Positions 17,376 to 25,781 of a DNA stretch of 64,000 nt are shown here, piece by piece. The position numbers and the translations under genes are program-made. Position 1 is the stretch's first letter. Each line of letters opens with the position of its first letter. This DNA is from Acetatifactor muris (GTDB lineage Bacteria > Bacillota > Clostridia > Lachnospirales > Lachnospiraceae), in the NCBI RefSeq assembly GCF_024623325.1, contig NZ_JANJZD010000003.1:222382-286381 (forward strand). Reading direction: 5' to 3'. The notes below the pieces were generated by a model. That model saw nothing but the letters and a program-made list of their open reading frames with translations. It did not search any database and was not told the origin of the DNA.

Positions 17376-18482
17376 TCATTTTTCCGCGTAATTAATAAAG
17401 CTGATATTCATGTTCACATATCCCACAATCCCATCCACAGAGCCCTCACGCTGATACTGCCACATGGTAAATTTATACGGATAATCCGGAATGTCTGCAG
17501 CCTGAGAAAGCCATACATCATACGATGTGAGCTTCGACATATCAATCTCCTTAATCAGCCACTCCTTGTTGCCGTAAATCATGGTCTTATAGCCTGCGGC
17601 GGCAATGGTGTCCAGGAATGTTTTTGCCATTTCGGTCTTCTCCGCCTTAGTCAGCTTATCCGTTCTGGCAGTATCGTTCTCCACAAGCTCCATGTCATAG
17701 GCCACCGGGTACGTTATCTGATACTCACCCAGGTTTTCGATTACCATATTGGCTTCCTCCACGGCTTCCTCTTTGGTAATCGCCTGCGAAAAGAAATAGA
17801 CACCCACATCCAGCCCCGCATCTGTAGCCCGCTTCAGATTCTCGCTGAAATATTCATCCAGAATCAGCTGTCCCGTTCCATATCCTCTGGCCCCCACCCG
17901 CAGCATCACAAAGTTAATTCCGGCTTTTTTTACTTTTACAAAATCCACATAATCCTGATATTTTGAGATATCCACTCCCACATAGGAAGTCTGCTTTCCA
18001 TCCTCATAGTACTTCATCAGAGAAGACTGACACACCAGCTTTGTAAAATCATACTCATGTTTGGGCAGATAAGGACTGATCAGGACCCATTCCTCCTTGC
18101 CGTCCGCATATTGTACCAGCGTATGTTTCCCGTCGGTGGAAGGATCATTCTCCACCACCGCCTCTGGTGTCTGAGTAGGTTCCGGTGTCGCCTCCGGCTC
18201 GGGATACATATCCCAGAAATCAAAATCATCAGGATGCAGTGAGCTCCCCGTCAGCAGCTCGTCAGTCTCCGGATACAGGACAACCGGGGATCCGGTATCC
18301 CCGGAAGCCTGCACCGATTCATTCTCCTGTGTCTGCTGCGTCGCCGCGCGCCCGCTGCGTCTGTCATTCGTAAACAGTACCGCCAGCAGAATTACCGCCA
18401 CGAAAACCGACACCGCCACAGTGGCCATCACCACTGTGGGAGTCAGATTTGAACGATCATCAAAATCATCCGGCATTTTCAT
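17376..18482 (-). CDS. Membrane-anchored GH25 lysozyme (368 aa)
   Basis: N-acetylmuramidase. An N-terminal membrane helix (about residues 15-38) is followed by a low-complexity linker with TPEPTQTPE, placing the enzyme outside the cell. The GH25 domain begins at VGVDISKYQDYVDF. It continues with FVMLRVGARGY, VGVYFFSQAITKEEAVEEA and the catalytic YDMEL (D-x-E) motif, then MIYGNKEWL and FTMWQYQREGSVDGI. It starts 62 bp after rnfB behind AGGAGAAGC, with no clear terminator between them, so readthrough from the rnf operon is possible. Confidence 0.93.
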   Translation of the reverse strand: MKMPDDFDDRSNLTPTVVMATVAVSVFVAVILLAVLFTNDRRSGRAATQQTQENESVQASGDTGSPVVLYPETDELLTGSSLHPDDFDFWDMYPEPEATPEPTQTPEAVVENDPSTDGKHTLVQYADGKEEWVLISPYLPKHEYDFTKLVCQSSLMKYYEDGKQTSYVGVDISKYQDYVDFVKVKKAGINFVMLRVGARGYGTGQLILDEYFSENLKRATDAGLDVGVYFFSQAITKEEAVEEANMVIENLGEYQITYPVAYDMELVENDTARTDKLTKAEKTEMAKTFLDTIAAAGYKTMIYGNKEWLIKEIDMSKLTSYDVWLSQAADIPDYPYKFTMWQYQREGSVDGIVGYVNMNISFINYAEK

Positions 18483-18544
18483 AATAAAGCTTCTCCTATA
18501 TAGTCGCTGCGCGACAGCTCCAAAGACAGATGTCGCTGCGTCGA

Positions 18545-19342
18545 TTATAACTTCTCAATACATTTCTTCGGGCATTTTTCCGCGCAGGCACCGCACCCGG
18601 TACATTTCTCCTGGTCAATCACCGCATGGAAATCCTTCACTGCCACCGCTTCGGCAGGACAGTTTCTGGCACACAGACCACACCCGATACATCCCGCCTT
18701 ACAGGCCTTCATGGTCACCGGCCCCTTATCCACAGAACTGCAGGCAACCGCATATGCCGCGCTGTACGGAATCAGTGAAATCAGATGTTTCGGGCAGACC
18801 TCCACACATTTCCCGCAGGCCCTGCACTTTTCTCTGTCCACCAGAGCCACCCCGTTCACTACATGAATCGCATCAAAAGGACAGGCCTTCACACAGTTTC
18901 CGAATCCCAGACAGCCGCTGTCACAGGACTTTGGCCCTCCTCCTGGTACAAATCCCACCATGCGGCAGTCCTGAACGCCGTAATATTCATAGTCCTGCCC
19001 CGCTTTTTCGCAGTCACCGCTGCAGGCCACATAAGCCACTTTTCTTTCAGTCCGGCCTGCCTCCACACCCATGATGGCGGCAATTTTGGCCCCGGCGGCA
19101 GCACCGCCCACAGGGCAGGCATCCGCAGGCGCCTCTCCCTTTACAATGGCCGCAGCCAGGCCGGAGCAGCCCGCATATCCGCAGCCTCCGCAGTTATTTC
19201 CCGGCAGCGCCGCCAACACGGCTTCCTCTCGCTCATCCGTCTCCACTTTAAATTTAATGCCGGCAACTCCCAGAAAGAGCCCCACAAAAATCCCCACTGC
19301 TCCCACTATGGCAGCGGCCGACAAAATACCTGTTATGCTCAT
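18545..19342 (-). CDS. rnfB: Rnf complex subunit B, polyferredoxin (265 aa)
   Basis: Electron-entry subunit of the ferredoxin:NAD+ oxidoreductase. An N-terminal membrane helix (residues 5-28) is followed by the Fe4S motif CGGCGYAGC with its later cysteines. Four ferredoxin-type cysteine clusters come next: CLGFGNCVKACP, CRACGKCVEVCP, CIGCGLCARNCP and CTGCGACAEKCP. This accepts electrons from reduced ferredoxin on the cytoplasmic side. Last gene of rnfCDGEAB, 14 bp after rnfA. Length is in the clostridial range. Confidence 0.96.
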   Translation of the reverse strand: MSITGILSAAAIVGAVGIFVGLFLGVAGIKFKVETDEREEAVLAALPGNNCGGCGYAGCSGLAAAIVKGEAPADACPVGGAAAGAKIAAIMGVEAGRTERKVAYVACSGDCEKAGQDYEYYGVQDCRMVGFVPGGGPKSCDSGCLGFGNCVKACPFDAIHVVNGVALVDREKCRACGKCVEVCPKHLISLIPYSAAYAVACSSVDKGPVTMKACKAGCIGCGLCARNCPAEAVAVKDFHAVIDQEKCTGCGACAEKCPKKCIEKL

Positions 19343-19356
19343 CCGTCTACTCCCTT

Positions 19357-19941
19357 CTACAGCAATCCTGAAAATCCGCAGAAAGCAATGGCCATCAGTC
19401 CCGCCGTCAGCAGCACTGCAGGCATACCTTTAAAGGATTCCGGAATATCATTGTACTCCAGCTTTTCACGGATTCCCGCAAGAATCACAATGGCAACGGT
19501 AAATCCCACCGCCGTGGCGAAACCGTTCACAATGCCGGTCACAATGCCATATTCTTTCTGCACATTGGTAATCGCCACGCCCAGCACCGCACAGTTGGTG
19601 GTAATTAACGGCAGATAGACTCCCAGCGCCTCATACAGGGAGGGCAGCGCCTTGCGCAGAAACATTTCCACAAACTGTACCAGCGCCGCAATAACCAGAA
19701 TAAATACAATGGTCCTGAGATACTCCACATGAAATCTGACCAGAATAAACTTGTAAATCACTCCCGCCACTCCGCTGGCCAGCGTAATGACAAAAATTAC
19801 CGCGGCACCCATGCCGGCCGCCGTGTTCGTCTTCCTTGACACGCCCAGAAATGGGCAGAGTCCCAGGAACTGACTGAGCACCACATTGCTCACCAGAGAA
19901 GAACCGATTAAAATAACGAGCATTTCCTTCACGTTTTCCAT
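19357..19941 (-). CDS. rnfA: Rnf complex subunit A (194 aa)
   Basis: Integral membrane subunit with six predicted helices. LVSNVVLSQFLGLCPFLGVS and TTNCAVLGVAITN carry the two conserved cysteines that hold an intramembrane iron-sulfur centre shared with RnfE. The ATG follows the rnfE stop directly (TAA-ATG), indicating translational coupling. Homologous to the neighbouring RnfE, as usual for this pair. Confidence 0.96.
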   Translation of the reverse strand: MENVKEMLVILIGSSLVSNVVLSQFLGLCPFLGVSRKTNTAAGMGAAVIFVITLASGVAGVIYKFILVRFHVEYLRTIVFILVIAALVQFVEMFLRKALPSLYEALGVYLPLITTNCAVLGVAITNVQKEYGIVTGIVNGFATAVGFTVAIVILAGIREKLEYNDIPESFKGMPAVLLTAGLMAIAFCGFSGLL

Positions 19942-20655
19942 TTATCTGTCCTCCTTGCCCGCTTCATCATAGAACTTCTTCGTACATCCCTTACTGTCCC
20001 TGCAGTTCATACAGTCTTCGCTGCACCCGGATCCAATCTTTTCGTATGCCTTTCCGGCTGACTTTCTCCTGTTTTTCACATAATTCTGGAGAGCGGTCAG
20101 TGCCGCCAGCACAAAAAATGCTCCCGGTGCCTGCCCGAAAATGCGAATCGGCTGAAAGGACTCCGGAAAAATTCCGCAGCCGAAGATTTCACCGGCACCC
20201 AGAAGTTCCCGCACCGCTCCAATGCAGGTCAGCGCGATTGAAAATCCCAGCCCCATTCCAATTCCGTCAAAGAGCGATGGAATCACAGGATTGGAATACG
20301 CATAGCTCTCTGCCCGGCCCAGAATGATACAGTTCACCACAATCAGCGGAATATACACCCCCAGAGACTTGTTCAGCGAGGGGAGATATGCCTCCAGCAG
20401 AAGCTGCACCGCCGTCACAAAAGACGCGATAATGACGATAAACGCCGGAATTCTCACTCTGTTCGGAATCAGATTCCTCAGCAGAGAAATCAGCAGGTTG
20501 CTGAGCGCCAGAACCACCATGGTGGTGAGGCCCATTCCCAGTCCGTTCATGGCCGAAGTGGTGACTGCCAGTGTGGGACACATTCCCAGCATCAGCACAA
20601 GCGTGGGATTCTCTTTCACGAGACCGTTATATAGTCTTTCTCCCGCTTTATTCAT
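19942..20655 (-). CDS. rnfE: Rnf complex subunit E with a cysteine-rich tail (237 aa)
   Basis: Membrane subunit paired with RnfA; GMCPTLAVTTSAMNGLGMG and VNCIILGRAESYAY carry the conserved cysteines. The start is set at the ATG at 20653-20655. GGGAGG lies 8 nt before it and only 2 nt before an upstream GTG in the same frame. The start overlaps the end of rnfG by 8 bp. After the last membrane helix there is a hydrophilic tail with CSEDCMNCRDSKGC, four cysteines in 14 residues. The classical subunit ends without such a cluster, so the tail may bind a metal or an extra cluster. Confidence 0.95.
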   Translation of the reverse strand: MNKAGERLYNGLVKENPTLVLMLGMCPTLAVTTSAMNGLGMGLTTMVVLALSNLLISLLRNLIPNRVRIPAFIVIIASFVTAVQLLLEAYLPSLNKSLGVYIPLIVVNCIILGRAESYAYSNPVIPSLFDGIGMGLGFSIALTCIGAVRELLGAGEIFGCGIFPESFQPIRIFGQAPGAFFVLAALTALQNYVKNRRKSAGKAYEKIGSGCSEDCMNCRDSKGCTKKFYDEAGKEDR

Positions 20656-21268
20656 TTTGGCCACCTCCCATCAAAGCATTTGCTGCCTTTAATCCTCCGT
20701 TCACCGCATTGGTCACCGCCTTTGTGGTAATAGTCGCCCCGGCCATGGCATCAATTTCATTCTCGGCGGCGGCCCCTGTCTTCGTATAGACAAAGCTGTC
20801 CACGTTTTTCTGGTGGAACTGCGGAACCAGCTCCTCCGGCGCCAGCATACCCAGTCCGGCAGTCTCCGATATCTCCAGAATTGAGATATCATTCAACGTT
20901 CCGTCCAGCGTCACTCCCAGATACAGCACAATATTCCCGCCGTATCCTTCTGTAGAGACGGATTCCACCACATATCCCTGAAGCGCACCGTCGCTTCCTG
21001 CCGCTTCATAGACGCTCCCGATTTTCACTCCCATGCCGGCAAGCTCTTCCTGCAGTTCTGGCTCTGGTGTGAACTGCAGCTCCTCAAAGGAAGCCGCCGT
21101 CTCGAACACGGCTCTGCAGGCCTCCTGTACAGCTTTCTCCTGCTGTATGCGGATAGGTTCCACAGTCAGTTCGTTGACCACGCCCAGAAGCAGACCCGCT
21201 ATCAGCGTAATGGCAAAGAGGATGCCCGCTTCCTTCAACATCACATTTGCATCGCTCTTATTTTTCAC
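20648..21268 (-). CDS. rnfG: Rnf complex subunit G, covalent-FMN protein (206 aa)
   Basis: Subunit with one N-terminal membrane helix (LKEAGILFAITLIAGLLLGV) and an exported FMN-binding domain. AMAGATITTKAVTNAV contains the threonine that carries covalently bound FMN. I start it at a GTG (21266-21268) because GGGAGGAAA lies 8 nt upstream. The longer ATG frame only reads the end of rnfD out of frame. The start overlaps rnfD by 11 bp. Confidence 0.94.
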   Translation of the reverse strand: MKNKSDANVMLKEAGILFAITLIAGLLLGVVNELTVEPIRIQQEKAVQEACRAVFETAASFEELQFTPEPELQEELAGMGVKIGSVYEAAGSDGALQGYVVESVSTEGYGGNIVLYLGVTLDGTLNDISILEISETAGLGMLAPEELVPQFHQKNVDSFVYTKTGAAAENEIDAMAGATITTKAVTNAVNGGLKAANALMGGGQNE

Positions 21269-22217
21269 GGCGCTTTCCTCCCTTCCTGTATCCGAAGGCA
21301 ACAGGCCTCGTATATTTTTCAATCAGCGGCACCAGCAGGTTGCCCAGAATAATGGCATAGGAAACGCCCTCCGCACCGGGCCCGAAGATACGGAATATTC
21401 CCGTCATCAGCCCCAGAAAGACGCCGAACACATACTGCCCCTTCGCCGTAATCGGCCGGGTCACATAGTCCGTTGCCATGAAAAAGGCTCCCAGCATCAG
21501 ACCGCCTCCGGAAAGCTGCGCGGAGAGCCAGGACGGATTAAAACCGTGTCCGCCGAAGATTCCCGCAAAAAGTACAAAAGTCACTATGTAACTGCCTGGA
21601 ATCCGCAGATCAATGACTCCCAGCAGAATTAAAATGCAGGCTCCTGCCAGAATGGCAATCACCGAAGTCTCTCCTATGGTTCCCGCCGTGCGGCCGATGA
21701 CCATATCGAGCACGTTCACCTGCTCCCCTGCCTTCAGCGCCGCCAGCGGTGTGGCTCCCGTATAGGCATCGCAGTCGAAGGCTGTCATGGCCGTGGGAAA
21801 GGAAATCAGCAGAAAGCACCTTGCCGCCAGCGCAGGATTCATAAAATTCTGCCCCAGACCGCCGAACAGCATCTTCACCGCCAGAATGGCAAACACACCG
21901 CCCAGTGCAGCCATCCACAGCGGAATACTCACCGGCAGATTCAGCGCCAGCAAAAGTCCCGTCACCACCGCGGACAAGTCCGCAACAGTGAGATGGGCCA
22001 GCACAGTTCCTTTCCATTTACAAAATCCGAATAAAAATTCCGTCAACACCGTACTCGCTATCGTCACCAGAATCACTGCCAGAGCCCTGGGGCCGAAATT
22101 ATAGATTCCGAAACCTGCCGCGGGCATCAGGGCCACAATCACCGCCAGCATCAGCCCGTTGGTCGTCACTCTGGAACGAATATGAGGATTGGAGGATACT
22201 CTAAACAATTCGCTCAT
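21258..22217 (-). CDS. rnfD: Rnf complex subunit D, membrane FMN subunit (319 aa)
   Basis: Polytopic membrane subunit homologous to NqrB. The YTGATPLAALK block supplies the FMN-attachment threonine, GGLGQNFMNPALAARCFLL is a conserved helix, and DYVTRPITAKGQYVFG lies near the end. It is thought to form the ion path of the complex. It follows rnfC after 14 bp and overlaps rnfG, consistent with one polycistron. Length matches clostridial RnfD. Confidence 0.95.
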   Translation of the reverse strand: MSELFRVSSNPHIRSRVTTNGLMLAVIVALMPAAGFGIYNFGPRALAVILVTIASTVLTEFLFGFCKWKGTVLAHLTVADLSAVVTGLLLALNLPVSIPLWMAALGGVFAILAVKMLFGGLGQNFMNPALAARCFLLISFPTAMTAFDCDAYTGATPLAALKAGEQVNVLDMVIGRTAGTIGETSVIAILAGACILILLGVIDLRIPGSYIVTFVLFAGIFGGHGFNPSWLSAQLSGGGLMLGAFFMATDYVTRPITAKGQYVFGVFLGLMTGIFRIFGPGAEGVSYAIILGNLLVPLIEKYTRPVAFGYRKGGKRREK

Positions 22218-22231
22218 GGTTTTTCTCCTGA

Positions 22232-23548
22232 TTATTTTTTTCTTTTGGCCAGCTGAATTTTTCTCATGGACTTAATCTGCTGTGTCAGCTGTCTCCTGGC
22301 CGGGCAGACAAAACTGCAGCAGCCGCACTCGCAGCATTCCATGCCGTAGTTCGCCAGAAAGGCCTCTTCGTCAGAATGCTCCGCATAGTCCGCAAGCCTG
22401 CTGGGAACCACTCTCCCGGGACAGACCTCCACACATCGCCCGCAGTTGATGCAGGGCCCCGGCTCCATGGCGGACACTTCATCCCTTGTCAGCCCCAGCA
22501 GTGCCGTGGAGGTCTTCGTGGCAGGGATATTCAGATGATACATGGCAAAGCCCATCATAGGTCCCCCGCAGACAATTTTCTCCGGCTTCTCCCGGAATCC
22601 TCCTGCCGCTGCCAGGATTTCCTCATATGCTGTCCCGATACGCACACGGAAATTAGCAGGGTCGGCCACCGCATCTCCCGTAACGGTGACAATTCGCTCC
22701 ATCAGCGGCCTGCCCTCTCTGACCGCCCGGTATATGGCGACGACGGTGTCCACATTGTTCACCACACAGCCTACATCCGCAGGCAGCATGGTAGAATTGA
22801 TTCTTCTGCCGGTAACGGCATAAATCAGCTGTCGCTCCCCGCCCTGAGGATACTTTGTCTTCAGCGCGCAGACACTGATCTTCGGTTCATCCTTCGCCAT
22901 CTGCTTCAGCAGAGCGATGCAATCCGGCTTGTTGTCCTCCACCGCCAGAATTCCATGGGCATTGGGAAACAGCATCAGCATGATTTTCAATCCGCCGATC
23001 AGCTTCTCCGGTTCCTCCAGCATTCTGCGGTAATCGGAAGTCAGATAGGGTTCGCATTCCGCACAATTTGCAATCACATAATCAATTTTATCAGGTTCCC
23101 TGGGAGACAGCTTTACATGCGTGGGAAAACCGGCTCCGCCCATGCCCACGATTCCCGCCTCTCTGATTGCGCCGATGATTTCCTCCCGGCTCCTTTTCTC
23201 CGGATTCTTCAACGGCAGAAGCTCTGTCTCTTCATAAAGCCCGTCGTTTTCCACGATAATACTTGTCACCATATCGCCTGTGGCCACCCGTCTGGGCTCT
23301 ATGGCTTTGACGGTACCGGATACCGCCGTATGTATGGGCGCTGAGACAAATCCCCCGCTCTCTCCGATTTTCTGCCCCACAAGCACTCTGTCCCCTTTGG
23401 CCACAATCGGCGCGGCAGGTGCGCCGATGTGCTGCGACAGTGGATATACCACTTCGCTCCCGGGCAGAATTTCCCGAATGGGTTTGTCTTTTGACAGAGC
23501 TTTTCCGTCGTAGGGGTGTATACCGCCTACAAATGTAAACTTCGCCAT
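22232..23548 (-). CDS. rnfC: Rnf complex subunit C, NADH-site subunit (438 aa)
   Basis: Peripheral subunit binding NADH and FMN. An N-terminal barrel-sandwich domain (GGIHPYDGKALSKD) precedes the Rossmann-like flavin domain with GAGFPTHVKLSP and NCAECEPYLTSDYRRM. Two 4Fe-4S motifs follow near the C-terminus: CINCGRCVEVCPGR and CCECGCCSFVCPARR. First gene of the operon. The 240-bp gap above it is AT-rich and contains a divergent promoter, but I cannot place a clean -35/-10 for rnfC itself. Confidence 0.96.
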   Translation of the reverse strand: MAKFTFVGGIHPYDGKALSKDKPIREILPGSEVVYPLSQHIGAPAAPIVAKGDRVLVGQKIGESGGFVSAPIHTAVSGTVKAIEPRRVATGDMVTSIIVENDGLYEETELLPLKNPEKRSREEIIGAIREAGIVGMGGAGFPTHVKLSPREPDKIDYVIANCAECEPYLTSDYRRMLEEPEKLIGGLKIMLMLFPNAHGILAVEDNKPDCIALLKQMAKDEPKISVCALKTKYPQGGERQLIYAVTGRRINSTMLPADVGCVVNNVDTVVAIYRAVREGRPLMERIVTVTGDAVADPANFRVRIGTAYEEILAAAGGFREKPEKIVCGGPMMGFAMYHLNIPATKTSTALLGLTRDEVSAMEPGPCINCGRCVEVCPGRVVPSRLADYAEHSDEEAFLANYGMECCECGCCSFVCPARRQLTQQIKSMRKIQLAKRKK

Positions 23549-23669
23549 ACGCTTTTCTTAAGTCCTTTCCAGGATCATACTGAAATCCTTATTTAAGATG
23601 CAAAATAAATCTACATATAAATATACTATTTTTTTTTACAAAATACTACTGGAAAAAATAAATTTATGA

Positions 23670-23675
23670 TATAAT
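23670..23675 (+). promoter_or_regulatory. -10 element of the plus-strand exonuclease gene
   Basis: A perfect TATAAT stands 112 bp before the plus-strand gene at 23788, in the AT-rich divergent region with rnfC. No matching -35 is seen at 16-18 bp, so it may need an activator or be fortuitous. Confidence 0.35.
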
Positions 23676-23787
23676 GTGTCCATATTGCAGGAACCGCTTC
23701 GGGAACCCATAAATACCCTGTTTAAAATACAAACCATGATATCATATTAATAACAGAGCCATCATCTTTATAGAAACGGAGGTCGTC

Positions 23788-24891
23788 ATGAAAATTTGCG
23801 AGGAAACAATGGATAATTTTTCCATTTCCTATCCCCTGAACAGACTTGCACCCCTGGAGCGCATTCTTTTTATCGATATTGAAACCACCGGTTTCACTGC
23901 CAGGACCTCCGGTCTGTATCTCATAGGCTGTGCGTACTATCTGGCCGGCGAGTGGCGGACCATTCAATGGATGGCCGAAAATCGCGAGCAGGAAGCGGAT
24001 GTGCTGAAGGCCTTTTTTGACTTTGCCAAACTATACCGCTATCTGATTCATTTCAACGGCAATAATTTTGATCTGCCCTTTATCACGCAGAAATGTGAAC
24101 TGCTGTCACTGCCCTATAGTTTTGACAATTTCAGAGGTATTGATCTGTATAAAAGGATTTCACCTTACCGGTATTTTCTGAAGCTGCCCAGCTGTAAGCA
24201 GAAGGCCCTGGAGAACTTTCTGGGTGTGACCCGCAAGGATGCGTTTACAGCCAGCGAGCTTATCGGCATTTATCTGGATTATGTAAAAAATCCTTCCGAG
24301 TTCGCAGAAAACGCTCTCTTTCTTCACAATGCGGAAGATTTAAAAGGTATGCTGGAAATTCTTCCCATGCTTGCCTGTTATGACTTGTTCAATCAGCCCG
24401 TAAAAGTCAGAAAGGCACAGGCAAATTCCTACAGGGATTTAAACGGCAACAGACGCAGAGAATTGATCCTCATGTTTAATCTGGATATTCCGCTGCCTAA
24501 GCCGATATCTGCAAATGTCAGTCATTGTTTCTTCCGGGGGGAAGGTACAGAGTGCTCTCTGAAAATTCCCATCTATGAGGAGGAATTGAAATATTTTTAT
24601 TCCAATTATCATGACTATTACTATCTTCCCGATGAAGACGTGGCCCTTCATAAATCCGTAGCCGGTTTTGTGAGCAGAGAATATCGGATTCCTGCTTCCG
24701 CTGCCAACTGCTACACCCGAAAGGTTTCGTCCTATCTGCCCCAGTGGGATCTGTTGTTCACTCCTTTCTTCAAGCGGGAGTACAAAAGTCATGAACTGTT
24801 CTTTGAGCTGACCGACGAGCTGAAGAAAAATAAGGCTGCTTTTTCTACCTATGCCATGCATGTTCTGAATATGATGGTTTTCACTTATTAG
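23788..24891 (+). CDS. RNase H-fold (YprB-type DEDD) exonuclease-like protein (367 aa)
   Basis: The three exonuclease motifs are in order. LFIDIETTG (Exo I, D-x-E) lies near residue 29, HFNGNNFDLPFI (Exo II) near 88, and FLHNAEDLKGML (Exo III) near 184. YLIGCAYYLAGEW between them fits the YprB-like ribonuclease H-like domain of Firmicutes. About 150 C-terminal residues show no motif I recognise. The partner helicase YprA is not in the window. A second in-frame ATG (MDNFSISYPL) sits eight codons in. Convergent with cheR across a shared terminator. Confidence 0.82.
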   Translation: MKICEETMDNFSISYPLNRLAPLERILFIDIETTGFTARTSGLYLIGCAYYLAGEWRTIQWMAENREQEADVLKAFFDFAKLYRYLIHFNGNNFDLPFITQKCELLSLPYSFDNFRGIDLYKRISPYRYFLKLPSCKQKALENFLGVTRKDAFTASELIGIYLDYVKNPSEFAENALFLHNAEDLKGMLEILPMLACYDLFNQPVKVRKAQANSYRDLNGNRRRELILMFNLDIPLPKPISANVSHCFFRGEGTECSLKIPIYEEELKYFYSNYHDYYYLPDEDVALHKSVAGFVSREYRIPASAANCYTRKVSSYLPQWDLLFTPFFKREYKSHELFFELTDELKKNKAAFSTYAMHVLNMMVFTY

Positions 24892-24943
24892 TTGGTTTGC
24901 AATCAGTCGGAACCACATCTGTACTTTCCATTGAAAAGCTGCC

Positions 24944-24969
24944 GCCCCAACTGCTCTGTCAGTTGGGGC
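24944..24969. terminator. Bidirectional terminator between exonuclease gene and cheR
   Basis: A perfect 10-bp stem GCCCCAACTG/CAGTTGGGGC with a 6-nt loop is flanked by AAAAGCTGCC and GACAGCTTTC, which extend it and give T-rich tails in both directions. It sits between two converging genes. Confidence 0.85.
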
Positions 24970-24989
24970 GACAGCTTTCTCACTGTCTC

Positions 24990-25781
24990 TCATGGCTTTT
25001 GATAGTAAAAAGCATTTTTCCTCAGATATCCGATCTCTTTATGATTCATAATCTGTTCCGAGCTCCCGATAAAAAGCAGCCCGCCGCTTATAAGAGATGT
25101 AAAATACCTGCGGAACACCTGGTCTTTAGCCACCTCAGTAAAGTAAATGAGCACATTGCGGCAGACAATCATGTGACACCCTGTCGGATATGCATCCTTC
25201 AGCAGATTATGTTCCCTGAATTCCACACAGGCTTTTATCTCTTCAGATATTTTATAGTCTTCGCCGGCCGGTCTGAAATATCGCCTTCTCAGATCCGCAG
25301 GTACCGTCGCAATACTTTTATCAGAATACAGACCCGCTTTTGCTTTTTCAATCACCTGCTTATCCAAATCAGTGGCATAGATTCTGATATCACTCAGCGG
25401 AATATATCTGGACATGGCCATGACCAGCGAGTATGGCTCGTCTCCTGTGGAACAGGCCGCACTCCATATCTTCAGCCGCTTACCGAATCTGGCAATCAGC
25501 TCCGGAATCGCTTTCTCCTCCATCACCTTCCACTGATCCGGATCACGGTAAAACTGGGATACATTGATGGTGATATATGCCACAAACTCTTCCAGCACTC
25601 CCCTGTCGGTCCTGAGCGCTGATACATATCTGTCATACCCCTGGATACCACGCTTTGCAATCAGGGTATCAATACGGCGTTTCATCTGGTTTTCCTTATA
25701 ACAGTTCAAATCGATTCCCGTCAGAGACAGGACTTCCCTCTTAAAATATTCATAGCCGTATATCGTGGGTAAAACTGTCAT
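24990..25781 (-). CDS. cheR: CheR-type protein-glutamate methyltransferase (263 aa)
   Basis: SAM-dependent methylation of chemoreceptor glutamates. The N-terminal helical domain (GYEYFKREVLSLTGIDLNCY) precedes the catalytic domain, with IWSAACSTGDEPYSLVMA binding SAM. RIYATDLDKQVIEKAK, YFRP, CRNVLIYF and FIGSSEQI follow as in CheR. Its ATG overlaps the rpsA stop by one base (TAATG), so it is translated as part of the rpsA transcript. No receptor, CheA or CheW gene is in the window. Physical coupling to a ribosomal-protein gene is unusual for a chemotaxis enzyme. Confidence 0.92.
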   Translation of the reverse strand: MTVLPTIYGYEYFKREVLSLTGIDLNCYKENQMKRRIDTLIAKRGIQGYDRYVSALRTDRGVLEEFVAYITINVSQFYRDPDQWKVMEEKAIPELIARFGKRLKIWSAACSTGDEPYSLVMAMSRYIPLSDIRIYATDLDKQVIEKAKAGLYSDKSIATVPADLRRRYFRPAGEDYKISEEIKACVEFREHNLLKDAYPTGCHMIVCRNVLIYFTEVAKDQVFRRYFTSLISGGLLFIGSSEQIMNHKEIGYLRKNAFYYQKP

